Below, piece after piece: positions 24,894 to 34,365 of a stretch of DNA of 64,000 nt; within the stretch, counting starts at the first letter, position 1; every line of letters begins with the position of its first letter. A program made the translations under genes and the position numbers. The DNA comes from Deltaproteobacteria bacterium (GTDB lineage Bacteria > JAGRBM01 > JAHCIT01): NCBI GenBank assembly GCA_026129095.1, contig JAHCIT010000007.1, positions 124,001-188,000 of the forward strand, given 5' to 3'. Under the pieces are notes generated by a model, which saw only the letters and a program-made list of their open reading frames with translations, was not told where the DNA came from and ran no database searches.

Positions 24894-27764
24894 TCAGTCC
24901 CTGGGCAAATCAGGGTCTCCGGTAACATGGGTCGGGGGTGCCTCCGGCATGTGCGGCGACTGACCGTCATCTTCGGGCTCCAGGTCGCCATAAAGCGAGG
25001 GGCCCACACCTCCCTGGAACCGGTCTCCACTTTCGGCCGGGGGTGACGGCTCTGTGCCCCGGACAAACGGCATCACCACGCCCGGAAGAACCGGGAGAGG
25101 CGGAGCGCCTCTGGGAGGTTTCGGAACCGGTGGAGGCAATCCAGTGCCGCCAGAAGTGTAATACTCATCGAGATAGGGATCCGCGATCCGGTCTCCCGTG
25201 GAGGGGTCAATACGAACGAGCACGATATCGGACGGAATGGGAAACTGCTCGTCAGCCGGATCCTCTGGAGCGAGCGGAAGCATAAACTCCAGCCAGGTTG
25301 GAGCAGACAGCAGGCCGCCCGATGCATAGCGTCCCAGCGAACGGTTGTCGTCGTAACCCATCCAGACACCGGCCACGAGTTTCGAGTCAAACCCGACAAA
25401 CCAGGCGTCACGGTTGTCACTGGAAGTACCCGTCTTGCCTCCGGCCGGGCGGCCAATACGGGCAGCCCGGCCACCCGTGCCCTCGGTAATGACCGCCGAA
25501 AGCATGGAAGTCATGATGTAGGCCGTCGTGGGGCTGATAATCCGGTTGGGAGCGGTTTCACCGGCCTTTTCGTTCACTGCCTTTTCCACTTCCACCCGGA
25601 ACAGGGGCAAGCCATCGGGGCCGTTGGCACCCGTCAGGAGACGGCTACCGATACGCTGCCCGCCATTCGGGAAAATGGCCAGTCCACGCACCATCTCCAG
25701 CAGTGTCACTGGTGCTGATCCCAGCGCCAGTGTGTAGTCAGCCGGCATTTCCGACTGCATGCCGGCACGTTTCACGAACTCGGCCGACCGGGCGACACTC
25801 ACTCGCTCGTCCAGCACCAGTTTCACGGCAATCGTATTAACCGACAGGGCAAGTGCCTTGCGAAGCGTGATCTCACCCATGAAAGCGTCGTCGTGGTTCT
25901 TGGGCATCCACAACTCGTCGTGCCGTGCGCCGGGAAGCACCACGGCCGTATCAAACATCTTCGTGACCTGGGTATATCCGCTCTCGATTGCCTGCGCGTA
26001 TATGAATGGCTTGAAGGCGCTGCCCGGCTGACGGAGCGCCTGTGTGGTGCGGTTGAACGGGCTTTTTTCGAAGCTGTAGCCTCCCACCATCGCCAGGATG
26101 TCCCCATTGAAAGGGTCAAGCGCGATCAGCGCACCCTGAATTTCCGGCTCCTGTTCAAGCGAAAGCGGAAATACCGGCTCCGGCATCTCCTCCGGTCTGC
26201 CCGGCATCACGAACTCCGCCGCTTCGGCATCGATGATTTTTACGTTAATGACGTCCCCGGCCGAGACCGCTTGCGCCGGATCCTTGATCGTGGACTTGGC
26301 GGGCGAGACGTTAGGATTGGGCTGACGTGCCCATTCCATATCAGCGAGCGCGATTATGCCTGCATGGTGTGGCGACAGTGCCACGAGAGCACCCTTGCCG
26401 GCATCCGTGGAGGTGCGGCCGGTTTTACGCCTGAAATCTCCGGTCTTCAGCACGAGCCCCTGATAACGTTCCCCGATGCGCGGACGCGTTTCGGCAGCAT
26501 CGAGACGGTTTTGCCTTGCCAGTTCCGCGACTGCAGGCATGAACTCCTCTTTCGGCGCCTTGCGTAGCGGCCCGCGCCAGCCAGAAAGCTTGTCGGCGTT
26601 CTCGATGCCCCGCCGGAGCACTTCCCACGCGTGCTTCTGCATCTGTCCGTCAATCGTCGACCGGACCTTGATACCCGACTGGAACAGTTCCTCCTCGCCC
26701 ATCCGGCGTATCAGTTCGAGGCGAAGTTCTTCCATTGGATAGGAAAGATGCGGCGATTCGGAATGGAATTTCGGCTGCGGATAGACAACCACCTGTTCAT
26801 CCAGTGCCTGCTGGTACTCGTCCTGTGTGATCATACGGTTAACGAGCATCTGCTGGAGTACATACCGCTGCCGTTCGGTGGCTCCCGCGAAGTTTATCAC
26901 CGGATTGAGCGTCGAAGGCGCCTTGGGAAGTCCCGCCAGCATTGCTGCCTCGGCTACCGTTACTTCCGGCAGGGTTTTCCGGAAGTAGGTTTCAGCCGCC
27001 ACCTTCACGCCATAGGAACCATTCCCGAGAAATATCTGGTTCAGATAAAGGTAGAGGATTTCCTCCTTGGTGAAATTCTTCTCGATCCGGTAGGCGAGGA
27101 TCGCCTCCTTGATCTTGCGTTCATACCGGCGCTCGCTCGTGAGGAGGAATGTCTTGGCCACCTGCTGTGTGATGGTGGATGCACCTTGCTTCACTTCGCC
27201 AGCCATGAAGTTCTTGATGGCGGCACGGGCGATGGCCACCATGTCGATACCGCCATGTTCGAAAAACGACGAATCCTCGGCCGCACGGAACGCATCCACC
27301 ACAACGCGGGGAATCTCCTCGTAGGGGACGAGCTTGCGCCGCTCCTTCCAGAACTCCCAGACCACCTGCCCGTTCCGGTCCTCGACTTCGACCGACAGGT
27401 CAGGCCGGTAAGATGACAGCTTGTCCAGTTTCGGCAGATCGCGGGCCATCTCGGCATAGACAAACCCCGCAATCCCGCCCCCCGTGAGCACAAGCAGGAT
27501 CAGCGCAGCCAGCAGGTAATAAAGGAGTTCCCGGCGCCGGAGTTTATTCGGGTCAGGTAGATCCCCGACCAGGTCCGGCTCCTGGGCAGGGGGGAGGTCT
27601 TCGTCCTCCGGCGGATGCTCCTCTTCCGGACGGTCGGACGTAGGCGCCGGGTCAGCCAGCCAGCCGGAACTGTCGTCGGAAAGAGTCAGGTCAAGACGCT
27701 TTTGAGGTGCCTCGTCCGGCAACTCACTATCTGGGGGCTTGTTGTTCTCGTCAACGTCAGACAT
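24894..27764 (-). CDS. Class A penicillin-binding protein (PBP1A-like)
   Basis: This 956-residue bifunctional enzyme polymerises and cross-links peptidoglycan in the periplasm. It has a proline/glutamate-rich cytosolic tail, one membrane helix (LLYYLLAALILLVLTGGGIA, about 80-100) and a GT51 domain with EDSSFFEHGG, GASTITQQVAKT and KIKEAILAYRIEKN. An OB-like insert comes next. The transpeptidase domain has the SxxK serine in GSAFKPFIYA, SVN in LSVNTIAVKL and KTG in GGKTGTSSDNRDAW. The C-terminal 100 residues are proline- and glycine-rich. The start at 27764 has AGGAC upstream; an earlier ATG ten codons back is not supported. It is divergent from a CAAX-type protease gene. Confidence 0.94.
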   Translation of the reverse strand: MSDVDENNKPPDSELPDEAPQKRLDLTLSDDSSGWLADPAPTSDRPEEEHPPEDEDLPPAQEPDLVGDLPDPNKLRRRELLYYLLAALILLVLTGGGIAGFVYAEMARDLPKLDKLSSYRPDLSVEVEDRNGQVVWEFWKERRKLVPYEEIPRVVVDAFRAAEDSSFFEHGGIDMVAIARAAIKNFMAGEVKQGASTITQQVAKTFLLTSERRYERKIKEAILAYRIEKNFTKEEILYLYLNQIFLGNGSYGVKVAAETYFRKTLPEVTVAEAAMLAGLPKAPSTLNPVINFAGATERQRYVLQQMLVNRMITQDEYQQALDEQVVVYPQPKFHSESPHLSYPMEELRLELIRRMGEEELFQSGIKVRSTIDGQMQKHAWEVLRRGIENADKLSGWRGPLRKAPKEEFMPAVAELARQNRLDAAETRPRIGERYQGLVLKTGDFRRKTGRTSTDAGKGALVALSPHHAGIIALADMEWARQPNPNVSPAKSTIKDPAQAVSAGDVINVKIIDAEAAEFVMPGRPEEMPEPVFPLSLEQEPEIQGALIALDPFNGDILAMVGGYSFEKSPFNRTTQALRQPGSAFKPFIYAQAIESGYTQVTKMFDTAVVLPGARHDELWMPKNHDDAFMGEITLRKALALSVNTIAVKLVLDERVSVARSAEFVKRAGMQSEMPADYTLALGSAPVTLLEMVRGLAIFPNGGQRIGSRLLTGANGPDGLPLFRVEVEKAVNEKAGETAPNRIISPTTAYIMTSMLSAVITEGTGGRAARIGRPAGGKTGTSSDNRDAWFVGFDSKLVAGVWMGYDDNRSLGRYASGGLLSAPTWLEFMLPLAPEDPADEQFPIPSDIVLVRIDPSTGDRIADPYLDEYYTSGGTGLPPPVPKPPRGAPPLPVLPGVVMPFVRGTEPSPPAESGDRFQGGVGPSLYGDLEPEDDGQSPHMPEAPPTHVTGDPDLPRD

Positions 27765-27852
27765 CGGCCGTCCTGTTACCCCCAAAGCCCCCAAAACGTC
27801 CAGTCTACACCTTTGCTGCCCGGCGGGTTAAATACCGGGCGGATCCATCCGA

Positions 27853-28464
27853 ATGAACCGCTTTCCCCGCGATGCCGCCCTGACCGTCCTTCTTCTCTGC
27901 GGGACGTACGCAATGGGAAATGTCCTGCCGCTTGGTCCTGTCGCCTCGATAGCGGGCTATGCACTGCTGCTCTATGCGCCCCTCTGGCATGAGCGGCAGG
28001 GCAGGATCACTTTTGCAAGAATGGCCGGAGACAGGGCCCTCGCCTGGAAAGGCGCCGGCACGGGGCTCATCGCCGCGATGCTGATCTGCACTGGCTTTTA
28101 CCTCTTGTGGAGCGTGGTCCCAGGTGGAATTCCCTGGGTTGGCCAGCCCGGAACGCCGGACTTTACGCGGATCGTCACCACCCATGCTCTCGCCCTAATC
28201 GTTCTTTACCCGCTCGCCGAAGAGCTGTTTTTCAGGGGCTACCTTCAGGCCCGTCTCGAAGACAGTTCCTGGAGCCCGTGGGGTGCCATTACCGTCCAGG
28301 CAGCCCTGTTCGGCCTCGTGCATGCCCTGTCCTTCGCCAATCCCGCCGGTCTAATGACCTTTTTCCCTGCTCTTGTGATGGGAGTTCTGCGTCGAAGGAC
28401 CGGAACTCTGGCCGCTCCACTGGTCTTCCATATGGTAGCAAATGGGCTGATCGTAATAGTGTGA
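27853..28464 (+). CDS. CPBP-family intramembrane metalloprotease (CAAX-type)
   Basis: The 203-residue protein has about five to six membrane helices (for example LTVLLLCGTYAMGNVLPLG) and the CPBP motifs LAEELFFRGYLQARLE (the EExxxR metal site) and FGLVHALSFANP. A third motif near the C-terminus includes FHMVANGLI. CPBP proteases, including eukaryotic Rce1 and bacterial relatives, cut in or near the membrane; bacterial roles vary from bacteriocin immunity to unknown. The gene is divergent from the class A PBP gene, starting 88 bases away. The substrate is unknown. Confidence 0.87.
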   Translation: MNRFPRDAALTVLLLCGTYAMGNVLPLGPVASIAGYALLLYAPLWHERQGRITFARMAGDRALAWKGAGTGLIAAMLICTGFYLLWSVVPGGIPWVGQPGTPDFTRIVTTHALALIVLYPLAEELFFRGYLQARLEDSSWSPWGAITVQAALFGLVHALSFANPAGLMTFFPALVMGVLRRRTGTLAAPLVFHMVANGLIVIV

Positions 28465-28535
28465 AAGGGGGTCTTTCCCCTCCCCTAAGGATGGCCAGCC
28501 CGCAACCGGGCCCGGCTCTCTCCGGATTTCCTGGC

Positions 28536-28564
28536 TTGACAGGAAACATCGCGTCATTTATTGT
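28536..28564 (+). promoter_or_regulatory. Strong sigma-70-type promoter before the UbiB-family gene
   Basis: A perfect -35 TTGACA (28536-28541) is followed by a 17-base spacer and TATTGT (28559-28564), which keeps 4 of 6 bases of the -10 consensus. Transcription would begin near 28571, about 38 bases before the ATG at 28609. Together with the GGAAGG ribosome site this favours the 28609 start over an upstream TTG. Confidence 0.6.
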
Positions 28565-28608
28565 ATTACAAAATCATACGCCGCATGCCGCGGCGGAAGG
28601 ATGTTCCC

Positions 28609-30210
28609 ATGCACGCAGAAACCGCCAGGACAGAAACCAGCGATCAAGGCAACATGGATCGCCAGGCAGCCTCCCCCAAAAACCATGGCCGAAGCCGTCG
28701 CGGCGGTACTAACGGCACCCGGGCCCGGCAGGTGTTCACGCGCCAGCGTGGCATGGCCCGATGGGTGGCCGCGGCCGAAATGCTACTCACCGCGATCGAG
28801 GAGACAGCTTGGGAACTGCGCGCCATCTACGAAGAAATGATGAGCGAGTTTTCCCTCAGCTACACAGAAGCCCGGTCGAACCTGCGCGAACTGAACAGCC
28901 GGCGCGAGAACCTCGAAGCGGAGCTTGGCCGGCTGCTTGAAATCTCCCGTGTCGTGTCAGGGGTGATTCTTTCCTACCGGCTCGCGTCCATTACCGGTGC
29001 CTTCATGCGTAGGGAAGCCTACGAGGCGAAGCTCGAAAAACTGCACATCCAGACCGCCCGGAAGCTGGTGAAGATGGCCGAAAAGCTTCAGGGTGGAATG
29101 ATCAAGGTGGGCCAGATGCTCTCGGCCCGCATGGATATCCTCCCCAAGGCGATCACCGATGAACTGTCGAAGCTCCAGGACCGTGTGGTACCGCTGGACG
29201 AAGCCACTGTCCGCGAGGTGCTGGAGCGGAACTGGGGTGCCGAGCGGCTCGCTACCGTCGTTCTGGATCCGGTTCCCTGCGGGGCGGCATCGATCGCGCA
29301 GGTCCACCGGGCGGTGCTGGCCGACGGGCGCGAAGTAGCTGTCAAGGTCCGCCGTCCCGGGATCGAGCAGGTGCTCCGGCACGATATGGCCAATCTGCGC
29401 CGCGTGATTGGTTCGCTGGCCGCCTATCTTCCCGACGTGGAACTGGACCCGGTCATCGACGAGATAGAAACCCAGGTGATGAAGGAAGTGGATTTCCCCG
29501 CAGAGATGGAATCGATCGGCCGCGCCGTGGAGCTCACACGCGGGATGACAGGCGTCGTCGTACCTCCAGTCGTCGCCGAATGGTGCGGTGAGGACGTGCT
29601 CGTGACGGAGTTCCACCGTGGCGACCGGATTGATCTCGCCGTGGATGCAATGGCAGCCCGCAGCGACCGGACAGCGATCAACAGCCTGCTGTCAAAGATG
29701 GTCGATGTCTACGCCCGGCAGATACTCCTGTGGGGGTTCTTCCAACCCGACACGCATCCGGGGAATTTCCTCGTCAAGGAAGATGGCACCCTTGTCCTTC
29801 TCGATTTTGGCTGTGCCCGCGAAATCCCCGGCGAGTTCCGTCAGAATCTCGCCCGTGTGATGCAGGCATTCGCCGGCGGCAAGGATGACGAGGCGGCCCG
29901 CATCATCGGCGAACTGGGATTCCGCACCCGGTCGGGCGATCTCGGGCATCTGGTGAAACCCGTGCGCGATCTCCTGTCGGGACTCATGGCGGGAAAATCA
30001 TCCATGTGGGACACGGAAAAGATGATAGGGCAGGCCGAGGAGATGGCCGGAGTGCTTCTGGACGACCCCGTGACGCGCATCCCCGCCGAGGCGGTGATGG
30101 TGGGCCGGGCACTGATGACCTTGGGCGGCCTGTTCTACAAACACCGGCCTGACATTGACCCTTTCAAGACGCTCTTTCCTGTCATCGCCGAGGCGCTGCG
30201 GGGCGCGTAA
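28609..30210 (+). CDS. ABC1/UbiB-family atypical kinase
   Basis: The 533-residue protein has the defining UbiB features: the KxGQ motif in GMIKVGQMLSARMDILP, the alanine-rich loop CGAASIAQVHRAVL, the ATP-lysine in VAVKVRRPG, the catalytic loop QPDTHPGNFLV and the metal-binding LLDFGCAR. UbiB proteins support ubiquinone and other isoprenoid-lipid pathways, probably as ATPases. Unlike Escherichia coli UbiB there is no C-terminal pair of membrane helices; instead there are about 60 extra basic, Arg/Ser-rich residues at the N-terminus followed by a predicted coiled coil. The ATG at 28609 has a GGAAGG site 9 bases upstream. The next genes encode cytochrome oxidase, consistent with a respiratory-lipid role. 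Confidence 0.9.
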   Translation: MHAETARTETSDQGNMDRQAASPKNHGRSRRGGTNGTRARQVFTRQRGMARWVAAAEMLLTAIEETAWELRAIYEEMMSEFSLSYTEARSNLRELNSRRENLEAELGRLLEISRVVSGVILSYRLASITGAFMRREAYEAKLEKLHIQTARKLVKMAEKLQGGMIKVGQMLSARMDILPKAITDELSKLQDRVVPLDEATVREVLERNWGAERLATVVLDPVPCGAASIAQVHRAVLADGREVAVKVRRPGIEQVLRHDMANLRRVIGSLAAYLPDVELDPVIDEIETQVMKEVDFPAEMESIGRAVELTRGMTGVVVPPVVAEWCGEDVLVTEFHRGDRIDLAVDAMAARSDRTAINSLLSKMVDVYARQILLWGFFQPDTHPGNFLVKEDGTLVLLDFGCAREIPGEFRQNLARVMQAFAGGKDDEAARIIGELGFRTRSGDLGHLVKPVRDLLSGLMAGKSSMWDTEKMIGQAEEMAGVLLDDPVTRIPAEAVMVGRALMTLGGLFYKHRPDIDPFKTLFPVIAEALRGA

Positions 30211-30489
30211 GGGCATCTCTCTCCCAGATGTATACAGTCGGCAGGTTTTCAACCCAGACATCCTCTCCTCTTTAAGTCCGAATCCCATGTAAATCAGCAG
30301 GGTTGTTCCTCCACCCGCCCCGGTGGGGCATGACCGGCGGGGGACTTGCCGGATCGGCTTGACAGGGCAACCTGCCGGGGATTACGAGTGCGGGCGCTGC
30401 ACGGGTGGCTGGGCGGATTCCGGGCTGACGCAGGTCATGTCCCCGGGGCTGCCGGGTGTCCCTGCGACACGAGGGAAAGAGGAAAGTTG
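30211..30489 (+). other. GC-rich leader upstream of the cytochrome oxidase genes
   Basis: I see no gene here. A possible -35 element TTGACA lies at 30359-30364, but no convincing -10 follows. Several GC-rich inverted segments occur and could fold in the RNA. A GAGGAAAG ribosome site precedes the ATG at 30490. Confidence 0.3.
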
Positions 30490-31317
30490 ATGAAACCGCG
30501 CGTTCTCACCGGACTGGCGCTGGCGGCCCTTGCCGCGACCCTGACCGGCTGCTCCTGGGAATACCTAATCCCTATTTCGATCACCGAGACCTCCGACAAG
30601 ATCGATCTGCTGATGTGGGTGATTATCTGGATCACCATGATCGTCTTTATCGGTGTCGAAGTGGTGCTGGTCTGGTTCATCCTCAAGTACCGCGATATGG
30701 GCGATGGCCGCAAGCCGGTCTATACCCACGGATCCAACAAGCTGGAAGCTATATGGACCGGTATTCCGGTGCTGATCCTGATCGTGCTGGCGGTGTGGAG
30801 CGAGAACCTCCTGAATGCCGAAATCCGCGCCATTCCCGAAAAGCCGGATGTCCGGATCAAGGTGACGGCCCGCCAGTTCAACTGGAACTTCGAGATTACC
30901 GAGAGCAGCGGGGAACAAATTGATGAGGCGAGCCGCCCAATCGTTGATACCGGCATGCATTCTACCGAGACGGCAGAACCGGACCGCCATTTCCCCAAGG
31001 AGTTTATCTCGGGATACGACAACCTTACCCCGCTCAAGATCCCGGTAGATCGCACGACCGTCTTTGAGATCACCTCGCTCGACGTGATCCATTCCTTCTG
31101 GGTACCGGAGTTCCGGATCAAGCAGGATGCCATGCCAGGGCATGTGAACCGCATCTGGATCAGGCCGAACAAGACAGGCCTCTACCCGATCGTGTGCGCC
31201 GAACTGTGCGGCAACGGGCACTACCGGATGGCCGGACGGCTTGAGGTGGTAACCGGCGAGGAATACGACGCCTGGGTGGCCGAACAGGCATCGGGCGGCA
31301 GCGACGAACTGTTCTAG
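30490..31317 (+). CDS. coxB: Cytochrome c oxidase subunit II
   Basis: Subunit II takes electrons from cytochrome c at its CuA centre. The 275-residue protein begins MKPRVLTGLALAALAATLTG and then a cysteine, a lipoprotein-type signal, followed by two membrane helices (about 38-62 and 82-104). The CuA motif is complete: the histidine in SLDVIHSFWVPEF and CAELCGNGHYRM (Cys-x3-Cys-x3-His-x2-Met). No haem-c motif is present. The ATG at 30490 follows GAGGAAAG; a longer reading would add an unrelated 48-residue leader. coxA starts 27 bases after its stop, and the pair forms an operon ending at a hairpin after coxA. Confidence 0.96.
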   Translation: MKPRVLTGLALAALAATLTGCSWEYLIPISITETSDKIDLLMWVIIWITMIVFIGVEVVLVWFILKYRDMGDGRKPVYTHGSNKLEAIWTGIPVLILIVLAVWSENLLNAEIRAIPEKPDVRIKVTARQFNWNFEITESSGEQIDEASRPIVDTGMHSTETAEPDRHFPKEFISGYDNLTPLKIPVDRTTVFEITSLDVIHSFWVPEFRIKQDAMPGHVNRIWIRPNKTGLYPIVCAELCGNGHYRMAGRLEVVTGEEYDAWVAEQASGGSDELF

Positions 31318-31344
31318 AACCTTACCCTTTCAGGAATACATCAC

Positions 31345-33054
31345 ATGAGCGATCACAAGCACGACAGCGGACACCACGGCGAAGGCCACCACGAGCAGAC
31401 CTTCATCGAGAAATACATCTTCTCCTGCGACCACAAGGTCATTGGAATCCAGTACCTCTTTACCACCATGGTCATGGTGGTGCTGGGAGGCACATTCGCT
31501 CTGCTCATCCGGCTCCAGCTCGCCTGGCCCGACAGCAGCCTGGTTGCCAAGCTCGTCTCGACACCGGACAAGTACAACCAGTATCTCACCATGCACGCCT
31601 CGATCATGATTTTCGGCGTCATCATACCCTCGCTCGTGGGTGCTTTCGGAAACTTCGTCGTTCCGCTCATGATCGGTGCCAAGGACATGGCCTTCCCGCG
31701 GCTCAACATGCTCTCCTACTGGCTGGTTCCCCCGGCCGTGTTCGTCATGCTGCTGGGCCTTGTACTGCCGGGCGGTACTGCCGCCGCCGGCTGGACCAGC
31801 TATCCCCCGCTCGCAGGAGCCCAGTATTCAGGCGTCGGCCAGACGGGCTGGGTGCTCGCCGTGATCATCCTCGGTGGCTCCTCGACCATGGGCGCGATCA
31901 ACTACCTCGCCACGATCCTGGGGATGCGCGCCCCCGGCATGACACTGCTCCGGATGCCGCTCTTTGTATGGGCCATCTTCATCACGTCGGTCCTGACGCT
32001 GTTCGCAACCCCGGTGCTTGCCTCGGCTCTTACCATGCAGCTTCTGGACCGGGCCTTCGGTGCGAGCTTCTTCGTCCATACCGCCGGCGGCCAGCCGCTG
32101 ATGTTCCAGCACATCTTCTGGTTTTATTCGCACCCGGCCGTTTACATCATGATTCTTCCGGCGATGGGCATCGTGAGCGACGTGCTTGCCGTCTTTTCGC
32201 GCAAGCCGATCTTCGGCTACCGGGCGATGATCTATTCGATCTGCTCGATCGCCGGTTTCGGCTTCATCGTCTGGGGTCACCACATGTTCACCTCCGGCAT
32301 GAGCCCAACACTCTCGACGACCTTCCTCATCACGACATTCTTTATTGCGGTTCCATCGGCAGTGAAAAGCTTCAACTGGCTCGGCACGATCTGGGGAGGT
32401 TCCCTCCGTCTCACGACGGCGATGCTCTGGGCCCTCGGCTTTGTCGGGATGTTCGCCATCGGCGGCCTTTCGGGCATCTACTCGGCCGCCGTGCCGGTAG
32501 ACCTCTACATCCATGACACCTACTGGATCGTCGCGCACATCCACTACGTGCTGTTCGGCGGCTCGCTGATGGGCGTATTCGCCGGGGTTTATTTCTGGTT
32601 TCCGAAGATGTTCGGGCGCAAGATGGACGAGAAGCTTGGCAAGCTGCATTTCTGGCTGACGCTGATTCTCTACAACTTCGTGTTCATGCCGATGCACATC
32701 CTGGGACTGGGCGGCATGCAGCGCCGCATCTACAGCTGGAAGATCTACCCGCACCTCTACCAGCTCCAGGAGATCAACGTGTTCATGACGGTCAGTTTGA
32801 TTGCGCTCGGTACGGTCCAGGCGATCTTCTTCTGGAATATCTACAAGTCGCTGAAGGGTGGCGAGAAGGTGGGTAATAACCCCTGGGAATCCACCACTCT
32901 CGAGTGGCAGACCTCATCGCCGCCCATCGCTCATGGAAACTTCGAAAAGATCCCTACTGTCTACCGGGGAGCCTATGAGTACAACTCGGAGCTGGGCCCC
33001 TATGCCCCGCAGACACTTCCGGATGACAAGGTACGCTCCATGGCGAAGGCCTGA
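31345..33054 (+). CDS. coxA: Cytochrome c oxidase subunit I, type A2 haem-copper oxidase
   Basis: CoxA holds haem a and the haem a3-CuB centre. The 569-residue protein has the low-spin haem ligand region YLTMHASIMIFG (His84) and the CuB segment FYSHPAVYIMIL (Tyr261, Ser262, His263). It also has the histidine pair WGHHMF and the two further ligands in HDTYWIVAHIHYVLFGGS. In the mitochondrial-type A1 enzymes the CuB segment reads GHPEV, with a glutamate used in the D proton channel; here Tyr-Ser replaces it, which defines type A2. The conserved Tyr of the His-Tyr cross-link is present (VY). Subunits III and IV are not adjacent; a terminator hairpin follows. Confidence 0.96.
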   Translation: MSDHKHDSGHHGEGHHEQTFIEKYIFSCDHKVIGIQYLFTTMVMVVLGGTFALLIRLQLAWPDSSLVAKLVSTPDKYNQYLTMHASIMIFGVIIPSLVGAFGNFVVPLMIGAKDMAFPRLNMLSYWLVPPAVFVMLLGLVLPGGTAAAGWTSYPPLAGAQYSGVGQTGWVLAVIILGGSSTMGAINYLATILGMRAPGMTLLRMPLFVWAIFITSVLTLFATPVLASALTMQLLDRAFGASFFVHTAGGQPLMFQHIFWFYSHPAVYIMILPAMGIVSDVLAVFSRKPIFGYRAMIYSICSIAGFGFIVWGHHMFTSGMSPTLSTTFLITTFFIAVPSAVKSFNWLGTIWGGSLRLTTAMLWALGFVGMFAIGGLSGIYSAAVPVDLYIHDTYWIVAHIHYVLFGGSLMGVFAGVYFWFPKMFGRKMDEKLGKLHFWLTLILYNFVFMPMHILGLGGMQRRIYSWKIYPHLYQLQEINVFMTVSLIALGTVQAIFFWNIYKSLKGGEKVGNNPWESTTLEWQTSSPPIAHGNFEKIPTVYRGAYEYNSELGPYAPQTLPDDKVRSMAKA

Positions 33055-33079
33055 AGTACGCGACATGAAGCAAGCGAAA

Positions 33080-33103
33080 CGGCCAGCCTCACAAGGCTGG
33101 CCG
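33080..33103 (+). terminator. Terminator hairpin after coxA
   Basis: A perfect 10-base stem CGGCCAGCCT/AGGCTGGCCG with a CACA loop lies 26 bases after the coxA stop. It is followed by CTTCGTTTC, which can extend the pairing with GAAAC upstream. The T-tract is short, so termination may be partial. chrA begins 33 bases further on. Confidence 0.7.
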
Positions 33104-33135
33104 CTTCGTTTCAGCCACATTTATAGTCGCCTGAC

Positions 33136-34362
33136 ATGAGTGCCCCGGAAAGCATACCCCCGGATAGCCCGCTGGATGCCGACAGCCGCTCCATACGGCT
33201 GAAAGAGCTTGCTGCACTGTTCTTCCGGCTCGGGGCGACCGCCTTTGGCGGTCCGGCCGTCCATATTGCCATGATGGAGGACGAGGTAGTCCGCCAGCGG
33301 GGCTGGATGACCCACAGACGGTTTCTGGACCTCATCGCCGCAACGAATCTCATCCCCGGTCCGAACTCCACGGAAATGGCAATCCACATTGGTTACGACC
33401 GGGCCGGATGGCCCGGTCTGGCCGTGGCAGGTCTTGCCTTCATTATCCCGGCTGTCCTGATCGTGCTGGGGCTATCGGCTGCCTACGTGACCTGGGGTGA
33501 TCTGCCTGAAACCGGATGGATTCTATATGGTGTAAAACCGGTGCTGGCAGCTGTCATCTTGCAGGCAATCTGGGCAATGGGGCGGGCGGCCATCCGCTCC
33601 ATGACACTGGCACTTGCCGGTGCCGTTTCGTTCCTGATGTGCCTCGCAGGCATCAACGAAATACTGCTGCTGGTCACGATCGGGACCGCTCTGCTCGCGC
33701 TGGAAGGGTTCCGATCCAAACAGCCGCCGGCAAGTTCACAAGACTCCCGGCTGAACAGTCCAGTTCCCTGCACCCTGCTGGCAATTCTCATGGCTGGCTC
33801 CGCCACGATCGCCGCCATTACACCTGAAAAGCTGTTCTGGTTCTTCGCCAAGACCGGAAGCGTACTCTATGGAAGCGGCTACGTACTGTTCGCCTTCATC
33901 CAGAATGAACTGGTGAACCGCCTTGGCTGGATGACCAGCGACGAACTGCTGGATGCCATGGCTATTGGGCAACTGACACCTGGTCCCCTGTTCACGACGG
34001 CCACCTTCATCGGTTATGTGCTCGGCGCGAAGGCCGGGACAGGGACACTCCTGACGGCGCTGTCAGCCACTGCGGGGATCTTTCTCCCTGCCTTCTTTTT
34101 CGTTGCTGTCACTGGCCCCTGGGTTCACAGGCTCCGGGGGTCACGCCTCATGGGCAGTTTCCTGGACGGCGTGGTAGTCGCCTCACTCGCCCTGATGCTG
34201 GCCGTCGCGGTATCCCTCGCCGGTACAGCGCTGGGCGATCCCTACACAGCGGCCATCGCAACCGTGTCGATCGTCCTACTGGTCCGGTTCCACATCAATT
34301 CCACCTGGCTCATCGCCGGCGGCGCCGCCTTGGGATGGGTGATGAAAGCCTGGGTCGGATGA
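33136..34362 (+). CDS. chrA: Chromate transporter ChrA (two-domain form)
   Basis: The 408-residue membrane protein carries two homologous CHR halves. The first has FFRLGATAFGGPAVHIAMM, RGWMTHRRFLDL and NLIPGPNSTE; the second has FFAKTGSVLYGSGYVLF, LGWMTSDELLDAMA and LTPGPLFTTATFIGY. This tandem form is the long-chain ChrA group, an inner-membrane permease that exports chromate. The ribosome site is weak. It is downstream of cytochrome oxidase without a clear regulator. A chromate role is plausible but not shown by the context. Confidence 0.92.
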   Translation: MSAPESIPPDSPLDADSRSIRLKELAALFFRLGATAFGGPAVHIAMMEDEVVRQRGWMTHRRFLDLIAATNLIPGPNSTEMAIHIGYDRAGWPGLAVAGLAFIIPAVLIVLGLSAAYVTWGDLPETGWILYGVKPVLAAVILQAIWAMGRAAIRSMTLALAGAVSFLMCLAGINEILLLVTIGTALLALEGFRSKQPPASSQDSRLNSPVPCTLLAILMAGSATIAAITPEKLFWFFAKTGSVLYGSGYVLFAFIQNELVNRLGWMTSDELLDAMAIGQLTPGPLFTTATFIGYVLGAKAGTGTLLTALSATAGIFLPAFFFVAVTGPWVHRLRGSRLMGSFLDGVVVASLALMLAVAVSLAGTALGDPYTAAIATVSIVLLVRFHINSTWLIAGGAALGWVMKAWVG

Positions 34363-34365
34363 GGC

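Noticed and set aside
28561-28608. TTG start of the UbiB-family gene
   Set aside because: It overlaps the -10 element of the promoter found here, and the ATG at 28609 has the ribosome site.
30346-30489. In-frame extension of coxB
   Set aside because: It adds a 48-residue unrelated leader before a clear lipoprotein signal, and the ribosome site is at the inner ATG.
33064-33138. Possible 24-codon peptide after coxA
   Set aside because: The frame coincides with the terminator hairpin and has no ribosome site or conserved sequence.
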